Positions 28,061 through 39,570 are shown, counted from the stretch's first letter. The stretch: DNA of 64,000 bases from Dendrophyllia cribrosa (GCA_024195265.1 JAJLRJ010000008.1:5207017-5271016); one strand, 5' to 3'. Made by a program: numbers and translations. Notes: generated from the letters alone by a model not told the origin.

Positions 28061-28570
28061 TTTCCGTCCTGGAATCCAGGGAACGTTGACTTCGTATCTC
28101 CCATCTGCTTTTCTTGAAATGTTTTCTACGAACTCTGTGTGCACGTCCAACTGCGAGCTCTCTCCCCGGTCCTCTACTCCTAATACATCTAGACTGTACA
28201 ACCGTTCGTAGTCACTCGTTTCTCTGGTGAACAGACAGCCATCTGTAACGCGATCACCGCCATGAATGACCCAGCCAAAGGTCGTTCCTTCAACTATGGG
28301 CTCCCCTGGCTTCCCTTTGAAAACATCTTCTGTCTTGATTCGGCAGTAGGTACTGTCACCTAGGATAACATGGATTGTGTAGTCATCTCCCGGGTTCTTA
28401 TAGAATCGCTTGTCTTTTGTGTGATCGTATTTCCATTTCAGGGTGCTAAGGTCTGGTCTCCGGATGGTCGTGAAGTCCGCCATCGTTGCTCCAGTGACTT
28501 CAATCCGCTCTCTCGCCTGTCCATCAACTGAATCTATGGTTAGGTCGAAAATAGGCATGGACTGTTCCAC
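28058..28570 (-). CDS. BEL/Pao pol linker between protease and RT
   Basis: A 170-residue open frame starting at a GTG. It includes DYTIHVILGDSTYCRIKT and TFGWVIHGG, a segment that in BEL/Pao polyproteins lies between the aspartic protease and RT. It is out of frame with gag-protease upstream (frameshift near 28565) and separated from pol downstream by a single TGA at 28058. It is not a separate gene. Confidence 0.8.
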   Translation of the reverse strand: MEQSMPIFDLTIDSVDGQARERIEVTGATMADFTTIRRPDLSTLKWKYDHTKDKRFYKNPGDDYTIHVILGDSTYCRIKTEDVFKGKPGEPIVEGTTFGWVIHGGDRVTDGCLFTRETSDYERLYSLDVLGVEDRGESSQLDVHTEFVENISRKADGRYEVNVPWIPGRK

Positions 28571-30102
28571 TGTGTTCCACTCAACGTAACTATTTGCCGG
28601 GTTTCGTGACGTACTGGGTTTAACTTTAGCCTTCTGACAGCTTCCAGTGAGATGAAGTTCCTACCCGATCCTGTGTCAAGGTAAGCCCACAGTGTTGTTC
28701 CATTGATCTTAACGGGGATTATTGCTGGGAGTGTCTCCTCGGCTGATGGCGTATACACGGTGAGTAGGGGGTTGTCATTTCTGTCACAAATGCTTGTGTG
28801 ATGCCTCCCTTTACATTTGAAACAGCCACGGCTTCGGCAATGATGACCAATGTGCCCCGCCCTTCCGCAATTGTAGCACAATCGATTATCCGCTAGAAAT
28901 TTCCTTCTGCTCTCTAATGTCTTGTACGTTTCACAACGGTCTCCCCAGTGACCTTGTTTGCAGTAGAGGCAGACGGGTGTGGTTTTATTTTGATCCGGTT
29001 GTGATTTGTCATCTCCTTTTGCAGTGTACCAGTGTCTCTCCTTCTTCTGGTTTTCTCGAACAGTTCCAGGCTGTTCTTCCATTCTGTTTCTCTTCAGCCA
29101 TCCTTGTAGGTTGTTCATCAGATCCTCCATTCGCCAATTCTCCCAATTATCGTCAGTCCGTACGAGGTCTGGCCTCACTTGCGGTAATTTGTTTAGTGTG
29201 GAGATCACAAACCCTCGCAGCATGTCGGCTTCACCCATCGTAACCAGTGCGTCGTAGTTTCTGCTGAGATTTTCGTAAAATTCCTGAATTCTAAGGAAGT
29301 GGTTTCCTTTAACACTCGGAAGATTTACAATTTCTTGCACGTGAGCGCTTACCACCAGCTTGTTTTGGCCGTACTCTATCTTCAGTCGTTCCCATGCTGT
29401 TTTGTAACCGATTTCGCCGGGTTTTAGGTTTCCAATTTTTCCACGTACAGCAGGGGTTACCATCTCGAGCAGATAGCCAAATTTCTCTTCTGCGCTGATA
29501 GGTTTATTATGAACTTGCGTCACGAACATATTTTCGAATCTCACCCAGTCGGTAGGTGTTCCTTTGAAAGGAGTGATCCTAAGCTTCGGTAATTTCGCTG
29601 TTGTAGCGCGAACGTTGTTCTCCAATTCCAATTTCTTTTGCGTAAGTTCAAGTTCTGCGTCGAGTTTTTCCTCCCACATCTGCCTTTGTTTTTCGTGCAT
29701 TTCTTGTTGATATTGCCTTTCCTTCTCATATTTCAACTCCAAATTTTCACTCTCGGTCTGTTGGGCTTTCGGGTTCTCCCTCTTCTCCAGTATCTTCAAC
29801 AAGCTCTCTCTTTTGTCGACGAAAGGGGAATATTTCGCCTTGGTATTCTTTTTCCATTGTCGTACGTCTCTTGGTGTGTAAACATCACGTTCCAATTTCA
29901 GTTCTTGCATTTGAGACACGAGGTCATTGAGCCGATCCAGTATTTCATCTGTTCTTTTGCACACAACTACCATTTCTTTAAAATTGCCGGTTTCAATCGA
30001 TTCTTCTGTATCTCCCAGATAGTAATCCAACTTGTCGATTTCCTTTTTGATGTCCTTTTCGAATTTTTTCTCCTCCTCGCTGAGACCTTCCAAATTTTCC
30101 AT
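28540..30102 (-). CDS. BEL/Pao Gag and protease
   Basis: 520 residues. An N-terminal coiled coil (about 1-165) is followed by a capsid-like region (KLPKLRITPFKGTPTDWVRF onwards), zinc knuckles CLYCKQGHWGDRC and CYNCGRAGHIGHHC plus a third Cys/His cluster, then an aspartic protease with LDTGSGRNF. The frame breaks shortly after the protease strand, near 28565. Start at ATG 30102, 116 bp inside the 5' LTR. Confidence 0.92.
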   Translation of the reverse strand: MENLEGLSEEEKKFEKDIKKEIDKLDYYLGDTEESIETGNFKEMVVVCKRTDEILDRLNDLVSQMQELKLERDVYTPRDVRQWKKNTKAKYSPFVDKRESLLKILEKRENPKAQQTESENLELKYEKERQYQQEMHEKQRQMWEEKLDAELELTQKKLELENNVRATTAKLPKLRITPFKGTPTDWVRFENMFVTQVHNKPISAEEKFGYLLEMVTPAVRGKIGNLKPGEIGYKTAWERLKIEYGQNKLVVSAHVQEIVNLPSVKGNHFLRIQEFYENLSRNYDALVTMGEADMLRGFVISTLNKLPQVRPDLVRTDDNWENWRMEDLMNNLQGWLKRNRMEEQPGTVRENQKKERHWYTAKGDDKSQPDQNKTTPVCLYCKQGHWGDRCETYKTLESRRKFLADNRLCYNCGRAGHIGHHCRSRGCFKCKGRHHTSICDRNDNPLLTVYTPSAEETLPAIIPVKINGTTLWAYLDTGSGRNFISLEAVRRLKLNPVRHETRQIVTLSGTQWNSPCLFST

Positions 30103-30200
30103 ATTGATTTAGTTGAGCGGCCGATTTCACCACGCCACAAATCCTCTGTTTGTTCGCGATCTTGTTTCCGCTAAACTCCTCTCCCACGTAAACGTATCCT

Positions 30201-30213
30201 GGTCCCGGCACCA
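30201..30213 (-). promoter_or_regulatory. Primer-binding site of BEL/Pao element
   Basis: On the minus strand TGGTGCCGGGACC begins four bases inside the 5' LTR. The TGG start is complementary to the CCA end of a tRNA primer. The tRNA identity was not determined. Confidence 0.75.
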
Positions 30214-30217
30214 CTAA

Positions 30218-30438
30218 TGTACCGAACTTGAGGGTACACTCAAGACTCACTTATATAATTCCACGTTTTATTCGTTCCTACAATACGCTCTTACATTTTC
30301 TCCAACCGATTCGATTCCTCTCGAGTTCTTACACACTCAATCACCATCTCTCTTCTCCGATTTCAAAAGTCAATCAACGAAAAAATCAAAAAATGTCATA
30401 TCCGGTAATTATATTTCGGCACTCGACAGTTCCGGTCA
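30218..30438 (-). repeat. 5' LTR of BEL/Pao element
   Basis: 221 bp, matching 24569-24789 except for about two substitutions near its inner end. Confidence 0.95.
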
Positions 30439-30512
30439 ACTTTCAAAGCGATAACAAACTTTAGCCGATAAGTATTTATCTCACAACAAAAGTGAGCCAA
30501 AGAAACCGAAAT

Positions 30513-30651
30513 GTATATGTTGTAGTTAATTTTTTATCTCAGGTAATTTTTATTTTCCCATTGTTTTTGGGTATGGTAATATATGCTAATGAATTTGAAA
30601 CAAAGGAAAAACAAAAATTACCTGAAATAAAAAATTAACTACAACATATAC
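30513..30651. mobile_element. Short foldback MITE
   Basis: Arms of about 46 bp start GTATATGTTGTAGTTAATTT and end with the reverse complement, around a 45-bp centre. It is non-coding. No clear target duplication was found. Confidence 0.7.
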
Positions 30652-31489
30652 CAATAGAGCTAGCACCAAACAACGGCATAAAGAAATACAATAATTCTAT
30701 AAAAGGCTCTGGACAGCATGAAATCCTCCCTTCAATTTGAGAGATAATCAGCCAAGATCAAAAAGTCCATATCATCGAAGAGAAGAAATTCATAACTGTG
30801 ATCTAAAGGACGGGTGCAATTCTCTCTGAAATCTTACTGGGAAAGCATTTAAATTAAATTCAGGTTTTTAAAATACATTTTTGCGACGAGTGGGAGTCGT
30901 ACGCGTGCTGTTTAGTTTTGTACTGCTCGTGGAATTTTTTTCCCAATATTATGATGACAAAATATAATATTGTATGGGGAACTGAAAGTTGGTCACTACT
31001 GCAGCACCATTCAGCTTTAAAAGCAGTGTATCCAGCATGGACAAGGAGAGTAAAGAGCAAACTCGGCTTATGACTCTCTCGTCAGTGCGAGAATTTGCAA
31101 CACGTCAACATCTTGCATTTGAATCGGTGATATCAGCCATAACTTTTGCCACATAGACTAACGCACTATGTAAGGTGCATTTTAAGGCACAAAACAACGA
31201 AATTTCACATTAGTTTCGCACGTCCCTTTGACTGTGTGATATATTGCTAAACGGTTTCAAATAAACTGGTTTTACGAAACACAACTTAACATGTGGTTTT
31301 AGGATAAAGTTCACGATTGCACGGATAAGTGGTAAACGTCAATTTCGGCAATTTGCATATTCTTGTTCAAATTAGCTTCAAATTTTTCGTTATGTGAAAT
31401 CCTACTAATGAATACGAGCGATTTATTTCAACAAGGTCATTGACCCGTGGCACGAGGTCAAAATACCTCACATTGTTAACCTAAATAAT
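30652..31489. other. Non-coding spacer
   Basis: No gene or repeat recognised. Confidence 0.5.
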
Positions 31490-31946
31490 TTACATTAAAA
31501 GCCGGCCAACTGTTCCAAAAAAGAAAACAAATAAAAAATTAACAAGTTCGAAAGTACAAAACTGGTATCTAACCTCCACTTCCTCTAACGGAACAGTAAG
31601 AAACCGGCATCTCACTCCACTGTATTTCTTAGAAAATTCCGCGCCATCTTTGAGAGCGTGACAGAAATGCGATTGCGTGGTATTGTGGGACGGCAGTCGT
31701 CCCTCCTCTGGGTAATACTCAAAATTGACACTTCTAATGTTAACGTCGCATTCAAGGGACATTTTTCTTGTCAGAGTTTTTGTTCATGAGGCTGTTTTCA
31801 ACTTCTGGTGTTATTGATTCACGCGGAGTTTCTTGTAAGAATATCCCAGATCTTGTGTTAATTAAACTACGGCTATAAATGATGAACGCGATGGTACTTT
31901 TGAGGAAAGCAAACATTGTTTTCCACCAACCTCTTTTGGATCTCAA
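31490..31946 (-). other. Possible host exon(s), unassigned
   Basis: Two overlapping minus-strand frames look more protein-like than the surroundings. The first (31946-31752) has KTMFAFLKSTIAFIIYS, a possible membrane segment. The second (from 31762) has FEYYPEEGRLPSHNTTQSHF and RCRFLTVPLEEVE, followed by GTTAGA, a possible donor at about 31574. They are out of frame with each other. No domain recognised. It may be a pseudogene fragment or chance. Confidence 0.25.
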
Positions 31947-33500
31947 TGCTATAAATGCTGGACTGCCTTTTTGCGTCGACGAAGGAGACGCTTCCTAATC
32001 TTGTCGGCTAGGCGGAACGAATCGAGAAAAGTGTCGGTACCAAATCTGCGCCATCTTGAAACGTCACAATAGTATTCAGCATTCCCAGCGCTTGGAAATC
32101 AGGCATCATCCTGGGGAGCTGTGGTTCCGAAATGTCACATGTGAATAATCTATTTTTCGGATATTTTCCCGATTTTGGAATCGTACGGCTCAACGTTTTC
32201 AATGCCTACTAAAAGTACGCAGTGGAAAAATTGGACGAAGGTTCTTCTCCGGACCAAGTAAGTTGTTGGGTCTCTTTGGAATCAAGCAAGAAGTTATCGG
32301 ATTTTCCTCGCTACCGTTCTGGTATGTTTTGAATGTTCTATCTTGATTTTGCTGTGGTTCTCTGCCTGATTTGGGAAGCTTTCACCTAAATACCGACGCA
32401 CTGCACTGGAATTTGATAGATGTCCTTATAGAATTTTGCAAATAAATTATGTAGATGTAGATGTAGATGTCGTTCTTCGCGATGTTCTACGGTACGGTGC
32501 AATTCGCTGTATGTCTTGTAGCAATAATTCACTGACCGGCCGCGCCAGGCGAACGCAGATTAACTTTACATTGTTCGAAATTGCGCCTGTATCGGGCGCA
32601 TTTGCGACTAAAGATTTCGCAGTTTTGTGGCTAAAATTTGTCTACCTAATAAAGGAATTATATTCAACAGTCTTGTGTCTTACTTGCAACTGTAGTTGTA
32701 ATTTTATCCGAAAAATCCTGCGAAATTCACGTTGAATGTTGCGTGACTTAAGAAGTTTATCACGGGAGCACTTTTTCAGGCTTTCTCAGAAATTTCTCAT
32801 TTCCGGTTCCGGTATTAGTACATGTACTGAGGAGTATGATTTCAGAATCGGAGAAATAACCGAAATGAAATCAAGACAAATATACTATTTATATGTCGAA
32901 AAAATCTGAGACCTTTCGGAGTACACAGCACGGTAGGATTTTGCCCGATCCCACGGCGATAGCGTGAATTTGTTTGATGTCGGCCGACGTGTTTGCCTGC
33001 GTGACATATCTCGCGACATAGCCCTTTTAAGCAGTGGCTGAATTAATTCATGAAACTGAGGTACTAGGTCAAGACGAGGTGCCACGGGATAAGGAGACGC
33101 ACTATAATCTATGATTACTACTAGTTTTAACGTATATACTGCCTTCTGTTGAGTCGAAGTTTGCAACTAAGTTCCGAACTAAGTTCGCAACTTCGTTTCG
33201 AAGTTCGCAGTTTGACCGGCAACTACGTGATCAAATTGCCAACTTCGTCGCCAACTTCGGAAATTCCGAACAAACTTCGGAATCCGTTCGTCAAAAGTTT
33301 TGCGAAACGCTCTGTAATTTGATGCATGAGGAGGAATTTGAGGAGGAAGCTTGAGGAGGAAAGTACAACTTCCAAATATGGCGTCAGATCGGGGACAACC
33401 TCGTTCCCAGGGTCGTTCCCAGGGACTCTCTCTTCAGCTAAGTCATCATCTGTACCGTTGCAGTTATGTCCTCTGTTAGTCAGGGAGCATATGTCGCGAT
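31947..33500. other. Non-coding spacer
   Basis: No gene recognised. 33163-33270 has short degenerate repeats of AAGTTCG / CAACTTCG. Confidence 0.5.
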
Positions 33501-33504
33501 TTAA

Positions 33505-34299
33505 GGTGGCTGAACACAGTTTTACTGTACCTATGCATCATTCATTGTCATTTTAAAACCACTTACGACTGGGCGTCCAAAATTGGCGAGGCATAAGATT
33601 AAGCAACAAGCTTTATATTTTGATATTTTTGTTGAGCTTTTAGGGTGTTGCCATGGCAACACGGTGGATTGGAAATCAGCCTGCAATATTTGGTTTCGTT
33701 TATTTTCAGAAAATCTAGTCATTAGATTTTGTCCATCATTTGTCTCTAGTAAACTCGTAAAAATATTCGCATGTTAACACTAGTCTCATGTAATTTTGAC
33801 AGAGGGATCTTCCGTAATTTGTTGTTTAATATGTTTGCGTTTTGTAAAAATCTCCTCTGTTAGATTTCAAATTTTTGGTGGCAGTTGAGTTCGGCATATT
33901 CGGAACTATTATTGTGCCAAATTTCGTGAAATTCTAATGAGTGGTTCCGTAGAAATCAGCACGTTTCCGAGGAAAGTCGCTAAAACGTCCAGTCACAATT
34001 TTTTGGTCAACTGCGCATGCGTTGCATTTGACTGGGTTCTCGATCCAAAGACAAAAACGACCAAAAAGGCAGTGTATTTCTTCAGTGGTTCTATATATTA
34101 TCTATTGATTCAACAAACATTTTTACAAACAACAAATTGTTTCATTTTAAGACGAAAAACAACACTTTCGCGATCCACGCTGAGCAAAATAAAATGATCG
34201 CTGAATAGGCGCCACGTTTGTTTTTCTCAAAACTTTGCGCGCGCTGACTCACGTAAGCAGCTGAAATTGAAGAGCGCGCGCAAACTGTGTTCAGCCACC
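33505..34299. mobile_element. TTAA-flanked MITE (piggyBac-type target)
   Basis: 795 bp with ends GGTGGCTGAACACAGTTT and AAACTGTGTTCAGCCACC, flanked by TTAA at 33501-33504 and 34300-34303. It is non-coding. The sequence directly after the right TTAA begins GGTGGCTCGATATAG, resembling another terminus of the same family, so insertion next to a relative is possible. Confidence 0.75.
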
Positions 34300-34303
34300 T
34301 TAA

Positions 34304-34939
34304 GGTGGCTCGATATAGTTTTTTTGGCGCGCGCAGATTGGGTTCTAATTTACCGCGGGACTTTTAAAAATTTGAGTCATGCAAGAAAAAAGATAAACAA
34401 ACATGGCCGCAGCACTCCTGTCGCGATTTTATTTTTGCGCTGTCTGGTAGACTGTGTTTTTCGCGTGTATGGAAGCTAGGTTTACATTCTTCTTTCTTTG
34501 GTGGTAATGTGTTTTACCGAGAAAAAGAAAACAGGGCGTTAAAGTTCCCTGACAAGAATGCAGTGAAGAATGGTTTCGCGATCGACAACTCAGCCCCGCA
34601 TCGACGCAATTTTCCTCTGAATACGAGAGAGTTTATTTTGGGCTGTTTTTAGGGGCAGTGTATTGTCTTAGTCTAGCCTCTAAGAGTAATGCAAAATGTG
34701 TTGGGAAATACAGTTCATCTTCTAATAAGAACAAACAGCAACAGAGCGTGTGCGCGACGAAGTTCCCACCCACTGCATGACATTTGCGGTCGATTCTCGT
34801 CATCAATTAGATAAGAAAATGCACAAAAAATGGTTATTCAGCTACGAACCACCAGAGGAAAAAAAGCAAAAAGGAAGCTGACATTGTATGGCTTTTGATG
34901 AAGCAGCAAATCAGAAATACTCAAAGGAGAAAATTAGGA
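34304..34939. other. Non-coding spacer
   Basis: No gene seen. It begins with the related TIR-like sequence noted for the TTAA element. Confidence 0.5.
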
Positions 34940-35835
34940 AATCTTCGATCTGTCGTTTAAGACAAGACACAACATCACGGCTACAGTGATTATCAATTTG
35001 TAGTTTTTGACACGGAGACAACTTCTTTAGATAAAATAGCAGCTATAACTAAACAGGTAAACACTTACAATTACTATGTGCATACTACCAAAATGCAATA
35101 TCAGCTACTACGCTTCTCGATTTAACAAACTGTCAGTGGAATCGATAAATCGCCAGAAAACTTTGCTCAAAGAAAACGTTCCAGTGCAGACTGTTCATCT
35201 GAAAGATTTCACCACTTTTCTCTCCAGTAATGCTAGTGCAAATTACCACAATGTTTTGATCGGCCACAATTCTTTTGTTTTTGACACTCCCGCATTGCTA
35301 CGCTGTCTTAGGCATGAGTTCAAAGAAACACTTTCATCCATGAAAAATTCTATTCGCCGACAGTCTTCACCTTGTCAAAACACCCGAATCGCTCAATCCG
35401 GGAGGAAAGCCCTGTAGAAGCAATCTACCATCGCAGTGTCCATCGGTTTTTTTAATGAAGAGCTTTTTAGCACATGATGCTTTGAAAGATGTTTTAGCTC
35501 TCCATCGCTTTCAATCCCCGTCGTTGTAAACAACGGCAATGTAAAACCCGCCTCCTTCGCTTTCGAAGACATGGTATTTTTAGACGAACGCTTCCAGCGT
35601 GTGCAATTTCAGGGATAACATCTTTTCTCAGAGTAATAATGTGCTGGTAAAGCAAAGCCTCCTACAAAAAATTGCAGAAAGTGGCCTGTCCTACCAGGAC
35701 TTACAGCATCTTTAGAGAAGCTTTGGTCGCAATTTTGAGCAGAGCGCCGACAGCAGCGATTCCATCCACACCACGAGGTACAAAGCATCCAGCGATTTTA
35801 GCCAGAATTGTTAATCATTTCCAAGGCAAGTAATG
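34940..35835 (+). pseudogene. DEDDh-type exonuclease pseudogene (PML-C-like family)
   Basis: Plus-strand pieces in shifting frames: YQFVVFDTETTSLDKIA (34989 on; the DxE of exonuclease motif I), then KCNISYYASRFNKLSVESIN, VLIGHNSFVFDTPALLR (motif II region), and later VNNGNVKPASFAFEDMVFLD. The order fits DEDDh exonucleases of the kind fused to PML in vertebrates and expanded in corals, as I recall. At least one frameshift near 35060 and several stops near 35415 and beyond make it non-functional. No introns are obvious across the conserved segments, so it may be a retrocopy. Confidence 0.6.
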
Positions 35836-35923
35836 TACCAGCCATTACTAGACACGATTTATCCAAAAGATAACAGTTTCTATCTCACAAAAATACTGCA
35901 CGAAAAATTGGCTTTGCTGCAAA

Positions 35924-36660
35924 TTTGACGCGAGTCAAAAGTATGGTCAAATGTGATGACAACTTTGACTACAGCTTTGACGCGAGTCAAAAGTGTAGTC
36001 AAATATGTGACGGCTTTGCTACAAATTTGACGCGAGTCAAAAGTATGGTCAAATGTGATGACAACTTTGACTACAGCTTTGACGCGAGTCAAAAGTGTAG
36101 TCAAATATGTGACGGCTTTGCTACAAATTTGACGCGAGTCAAAAGTATGGTCAAATGTGATGACAACTTTGACTACAGCTTTGACGCGAGTCAAAAGTGT
36201 AGTCAAATATGTGACGGCTTTGCTACAAATTTGACGCGAGTCAAAAGTATGGTCAAATGTGATGACAACTTTGACTACAGCTTTGAAGCGAGTCAAAAGT
36301 GTAGTCAAATATGTGACGGCTTTGCAACACCTTTGATTCGCGTCAAAGGTGTAGTCAAATATGTGACGGCTTTGCAACTCCTTTGACGCGCGTCAAAGGT
36401 GTAGTCGCATATGTGACGGCTTTGCAACACCTTTGACTCGCGTCAAAAGTGTAGTCAAATATGTGACGGCTTTGCAACACCTTTGATTCGCGTCAAAGGT
36501 GTAGTCAAATATGTGACGGCTTTGCAACTCCTTTGACGCGCGTCAAAGGTGTAGTCGCATATGTGACGGCTTTGCAACACCTTTGACTCGCGTCAAAGGT
36601 GTAGTCAATTATGTGATGGCTTTGCAACACTTTTGACGCGCGTCAAAGGTGAAATCAAAG
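35924..36660. repeat. Subterminal tandem repeats, 102-bp then about 56-bp units
   Basis: Four 102-bp units start at 35924, 36026, 36128 and 36230. A shorter variant unit of about 56 bp follows to 36660. Each contains TTTGACGCGNGTCAAA-type palindromes. Because 102 is a multiple of three, both strands show long open frames here that are not genes. Confidence 0.92.
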
Positions 36661-37648
36661 ATGCAATAACTTATTTGTGGGAGTGGGTGACGTTATGCTA
36701 GGGGGTGGAGCTGGGGAGTCTGATGCAATAAACGACGCGGCTACCACATTTCGCGCGCTTTTTCTTATAGTCTTCGCCATTTTATGAAAATTTCACTCCA
36801 GTTACTTCGTTTCTTCATTTTATTGAAAATAAACAGCTAAAATTGGACATACTGGCGGCAGAAAATGCTTTCTACATTTCCTGTAAGGTAAGAAAAATTG
36901 ATTGTTTCTTTTTTGCTTAGTTTACGACTTCTAAATACTTAGCGGCTTGGCTTAAAACTTGTTTGATTTTACGGCCGGCTAATAATCGGTGCCTAAACAT
37001 CCGCTAAACATAAGCTTAAGAAGTAAGCTTAAGTAAGCTTACTTTTCGTTAAAAAGTTATCATTATTCTAACACAACGTAACACAGCACGATGAACAACA
37101 ACGTTTTTTCAATAAGCTTGAGCTTTAAGCTTATAAACTTGAGCTTAAACAGTTTTAAAAGTTTAAGCTTAAATAGTTTTTTTAAGCTGAATAGAGGACT
37201 TCGCGCTTGTTGGGGGATCATGGCTAATCAGGGCAACATGGTGGAAAAAATAAAGAAGCAACAGAATAAATTTCGAGACCGTAGCCTTTGAAATTTATTC
37301 TCAAACGACTAATTTTCCCCCATACATTCTTTGTAATTTGGCAGCACGAACATTACAGGAAATATATGGAAAAAAACATGTTTGGGAATAAAATACAATT
37401 GACTGGTTTCAGTCTCGAAATTTATTATGTTGCTTCTTTGAACTCATAAGTTAGGTTTTGAATGAAGAAAGTTACAGAAATATACATTCGAGTATAGATT
37501 TTTGGCTTTCAATTTCCATACAAACCTTTATATTTTCCACCATGTTGCCCTGATTACCCATAATCCCCCAACAAGCGCGAAGTCCTCTATTAAGCTTAAG
37601 CTCATAAGCTTAAGCTTACTCGCTATAATAAGTACACTAACAGACCTA
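36661..37648. other. Internal non-coding part of the TIR element
   Basis: No gene recognised. AAGCTTAAG-rich low-complexity stretches lie at 37010-37190 and 37590-37615. Confidence 0.45.
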
Positions 37649-37805
37649 ATAGCCCAATTTCGATATATTAAAATTCAACTTGAAACAAAAGATGTCACTA
37701 CGAGGCTTAGGGGAATAAACCATATAATCCCTACTATCATTCCGCTAAGCCTCGTAGTGATGTCTTTTGTTTCAAGTTGAATTTTAATATATCGAAATTG
37801 GGCTA
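37649..37805. mobile_element. Foldback MITE, near-perfect 63-bp arms
   Basis: Left arm from ATAGCCCAATTTCGATATAT, right arm its reverse complement ending at 37805, loop about 30 bp. Arms are almost identical, suggesting recent origin. It is nested in the larger TIR element. Confidence 0.8.
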
Positions 37806-37854
37806 TTGAAGAAAGGGTCAAGTGAGGCCTTACACTACTGTATTGAAGCCTAAA

Positions 37855-37930
37855 AAAAATCAGGGCTTTCAACGGAATTCGAACCCGAGACCTTCGTGAT
37901 ACCGGTGCGATGCTAAACGATCAAACATTG
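37855..37930 (-). repeat. tRNA-derived SINE-like fragment
   Basis: On the minus strand GGGTTCGAATTC matches a tRNA B box, preceded by TTTAGCATCGCACCGG and followed by a T-rich end. No intact cloverleaf was traced, so it is treated as a SINE tail or tRNA relic, not as a tRNA gene. Confidence 0.35.
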
Positions 37931-38266
37931 TTATATAACAGAACTAAGCTAATTAAGAAATTGAAGACTTAACTTAGTTACATCATATAGTTAGTTTGAA
38001 TGTGCAGCTTTTATGCATCAGTCAATACCCACGGAGATTGACCAAAAGTGTGTAACCGCTGGGTTGGGAATTTGACTTTTATGCTGCCCCGTGGTCGGAA
38101 AAATTGTCATCTGCTGCTATTTACTATATACTATGGTTTCCTAGGATGGGGAATTTGACTGGATTTCAAGTTGAAATGCCATTCCCCGTGGGTATGCCCG
38201 ATACCCCCCTCCCCTGGGGGAAACCACTGACTGGTACTATACACCAGCGAAAACAAACCCATTGAC
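37931..38266. other. Non-coding spacer inside the TIR element
   Basis: No feature recognised. Confidence 0.45.
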
Positions 38267-38269
38267 TTA

Positions 38270-38539
38270 AGCCCCGGCTAAACGATCAAATATTGTTATA
38301 TAACATTTGTTGGTTCAACAATGTTCTGAGAACGTTGATGTTAGAACGAATGTTAGAACGTTTGATGTTCGACTATTATTATAACGTTTAGCACCCATTT
38401 TAGATTATGTTTGACCGACATTTTTGTTGGATGAATGTTTTGTTTTCGATCAAACATCATCCAACATGGGTGCTAAATGTTTTGACATTGTTGAACCAAC
38501 AAATGTTATATAACAATGTTAGAACGTTTAGCCGGGGCT
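38270..38539. mobile_element. MITE with TTA duplication
   Basis: 270 bp. Ends AGCCCCGGCTAAACG and CGTTTAGCCGGGGCT, with further inner matches (TGTTATATAACATTTGTTGG). TTA on both sides (38267-38269 and 38540-38542). Probably PIF/Harbinger-mobilised. Nested in the larger element. Confidence 0.8.
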
Positions 38540-38756
38540 TTAATCAGGGCAAATACTAACTGTGGCGTAGTAATGTCGATTCCTTCTTTCTGTCACTGAA
38601 CAGGTAGAGCAACAGCCATGCCGTTTGGATTTTCTCTCCATGCCCTAGGATAATTTGATGTCTGAAACTACTGATTCCCTCAAACAGCAACACCTCACAG
38701 AAGACATGCTATCTCCACTGGACAACATTGATCGTTGTACTGTGTTTTATCAATTG

Positions 38757-38792
38757 CAGTTATTTGTTTGTTTGTTGTTGTTGTTGTTGTTA
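38757..38792. repeat. (TTG)n microsatellite
   Basis: TTTGTTTGTTTGTTGTTGTT run of simple repeat. Confidence 0.85.
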
Positions 38793-38964
38793 ATTCAATA
38801 AAAGTGTAATATCATGTTATCTGACAGATCTGGCTAATTTCTCCTTACTTTCCTTTCTTAGTAATCATCAATTTTTAACAATGGTCAAACCCCAGCATAT
38901 TACTGCTATAACAATACCGGAAAAACCACAATTGCAAGAGATCAAACACAAAAGTAACTAATAT

Positions 38965-39570
38965 ACAAGGTAAGATTTGATGTTATAGCTTGTTATTTGA
39001 TGCGTTTTATAAACTGATTCGAAATGGACAGCCCAATATGGGTAATTATGTCCTCAGAAAGAATAGATACATAAGATTTACATTAGACCACGAGAAGTCT
39101 CTTATTTTCCTCAGAGATAGACGAGCGAGCGCCGAACACGCGAGCACGAGCGAAAATCACCTGGCATGCGTTTTTCGAAAGGCCCGAAAACTTTTCGGGC
39201 CCGAAAAGTCCGAAGTCTATTTTTTAAATCCAGGTTCTAACGAATGGCGTTGAAGTTTTTAGCCCACAAACCACCCCAGCTGGTGTAGTAAACGTAAGAT
39301 TTTAATGTCTAACTTTCAAAATCAACGAAAACCAAATATTTGTTGGCAAACATTTTGCACATAACATAGCTTTTCGGGTCCGGAAAGTTTCCGGGACTAT
39401 GGAGAAATGCACGCCTGCTGCGAGGAGCGCTCCTCGCGGCATGTGATTTCGCGCGCGCGCGCGTGTCCCGCTCGTTCGACTATCCCTGAGAAAAACGAGA
39501 GACCATTTGTGATCTAAATTGGCATCAAATTGAAGCTAAGGAACATTAAATCTTACATGTAAACTTTTGT
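38965..39570. mobile_element. Degenerate foldback element
   Basis: Outer arms GTAAGATTTGATGTTATAGC and the related reverse complement near 39535-39560, with stronger inner matches (CTCAGAGATAGACGAGCGAG against CTCGTTCGACTATCCCTGAG). The centre contains GCGCGCGCG and palindromic AACTTTTCGGGCCCGAAAAG. Non-coding. Confidence 0.5.

Larger units (their letters stand above)
24569..30438 (-). mobile_element. BEL/Pao LTR retrotransposon, 5.87 kb
   Basis: Minus-strand element with two 221-bp LTRs that differ at about two positions by eye, flanked by ACTT on both sides (24565-24568 and 30439-30442). LTRs run TGACCGGAAC...GTTCGGTACA. A primer-binding site lies next to the 5' LTR and a purine tract (AGGGGAGCG) next to the 3' LTR. 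The order gag, protease, RT, RNase H, integrase is that of BEL/Pao elements. The near-identical LTRs point to a recent insertion, although gag-pol is broken by one frameshift and one in-frame stop. Confidence 0.93.

Noticed and set aside
35880..36386. Long overlapping ORFs on both strands (153 and 165 codons)
   Set aside because: They come from a 102-bp tandem repeat, a multiple of three without stops; the protein repeats simply mirror the DNA.
37855..37930. Functional tRNA gene
   Set aside because: Only a B-box-like match; no complete cloverleaf or acceptor stem could be drawn.
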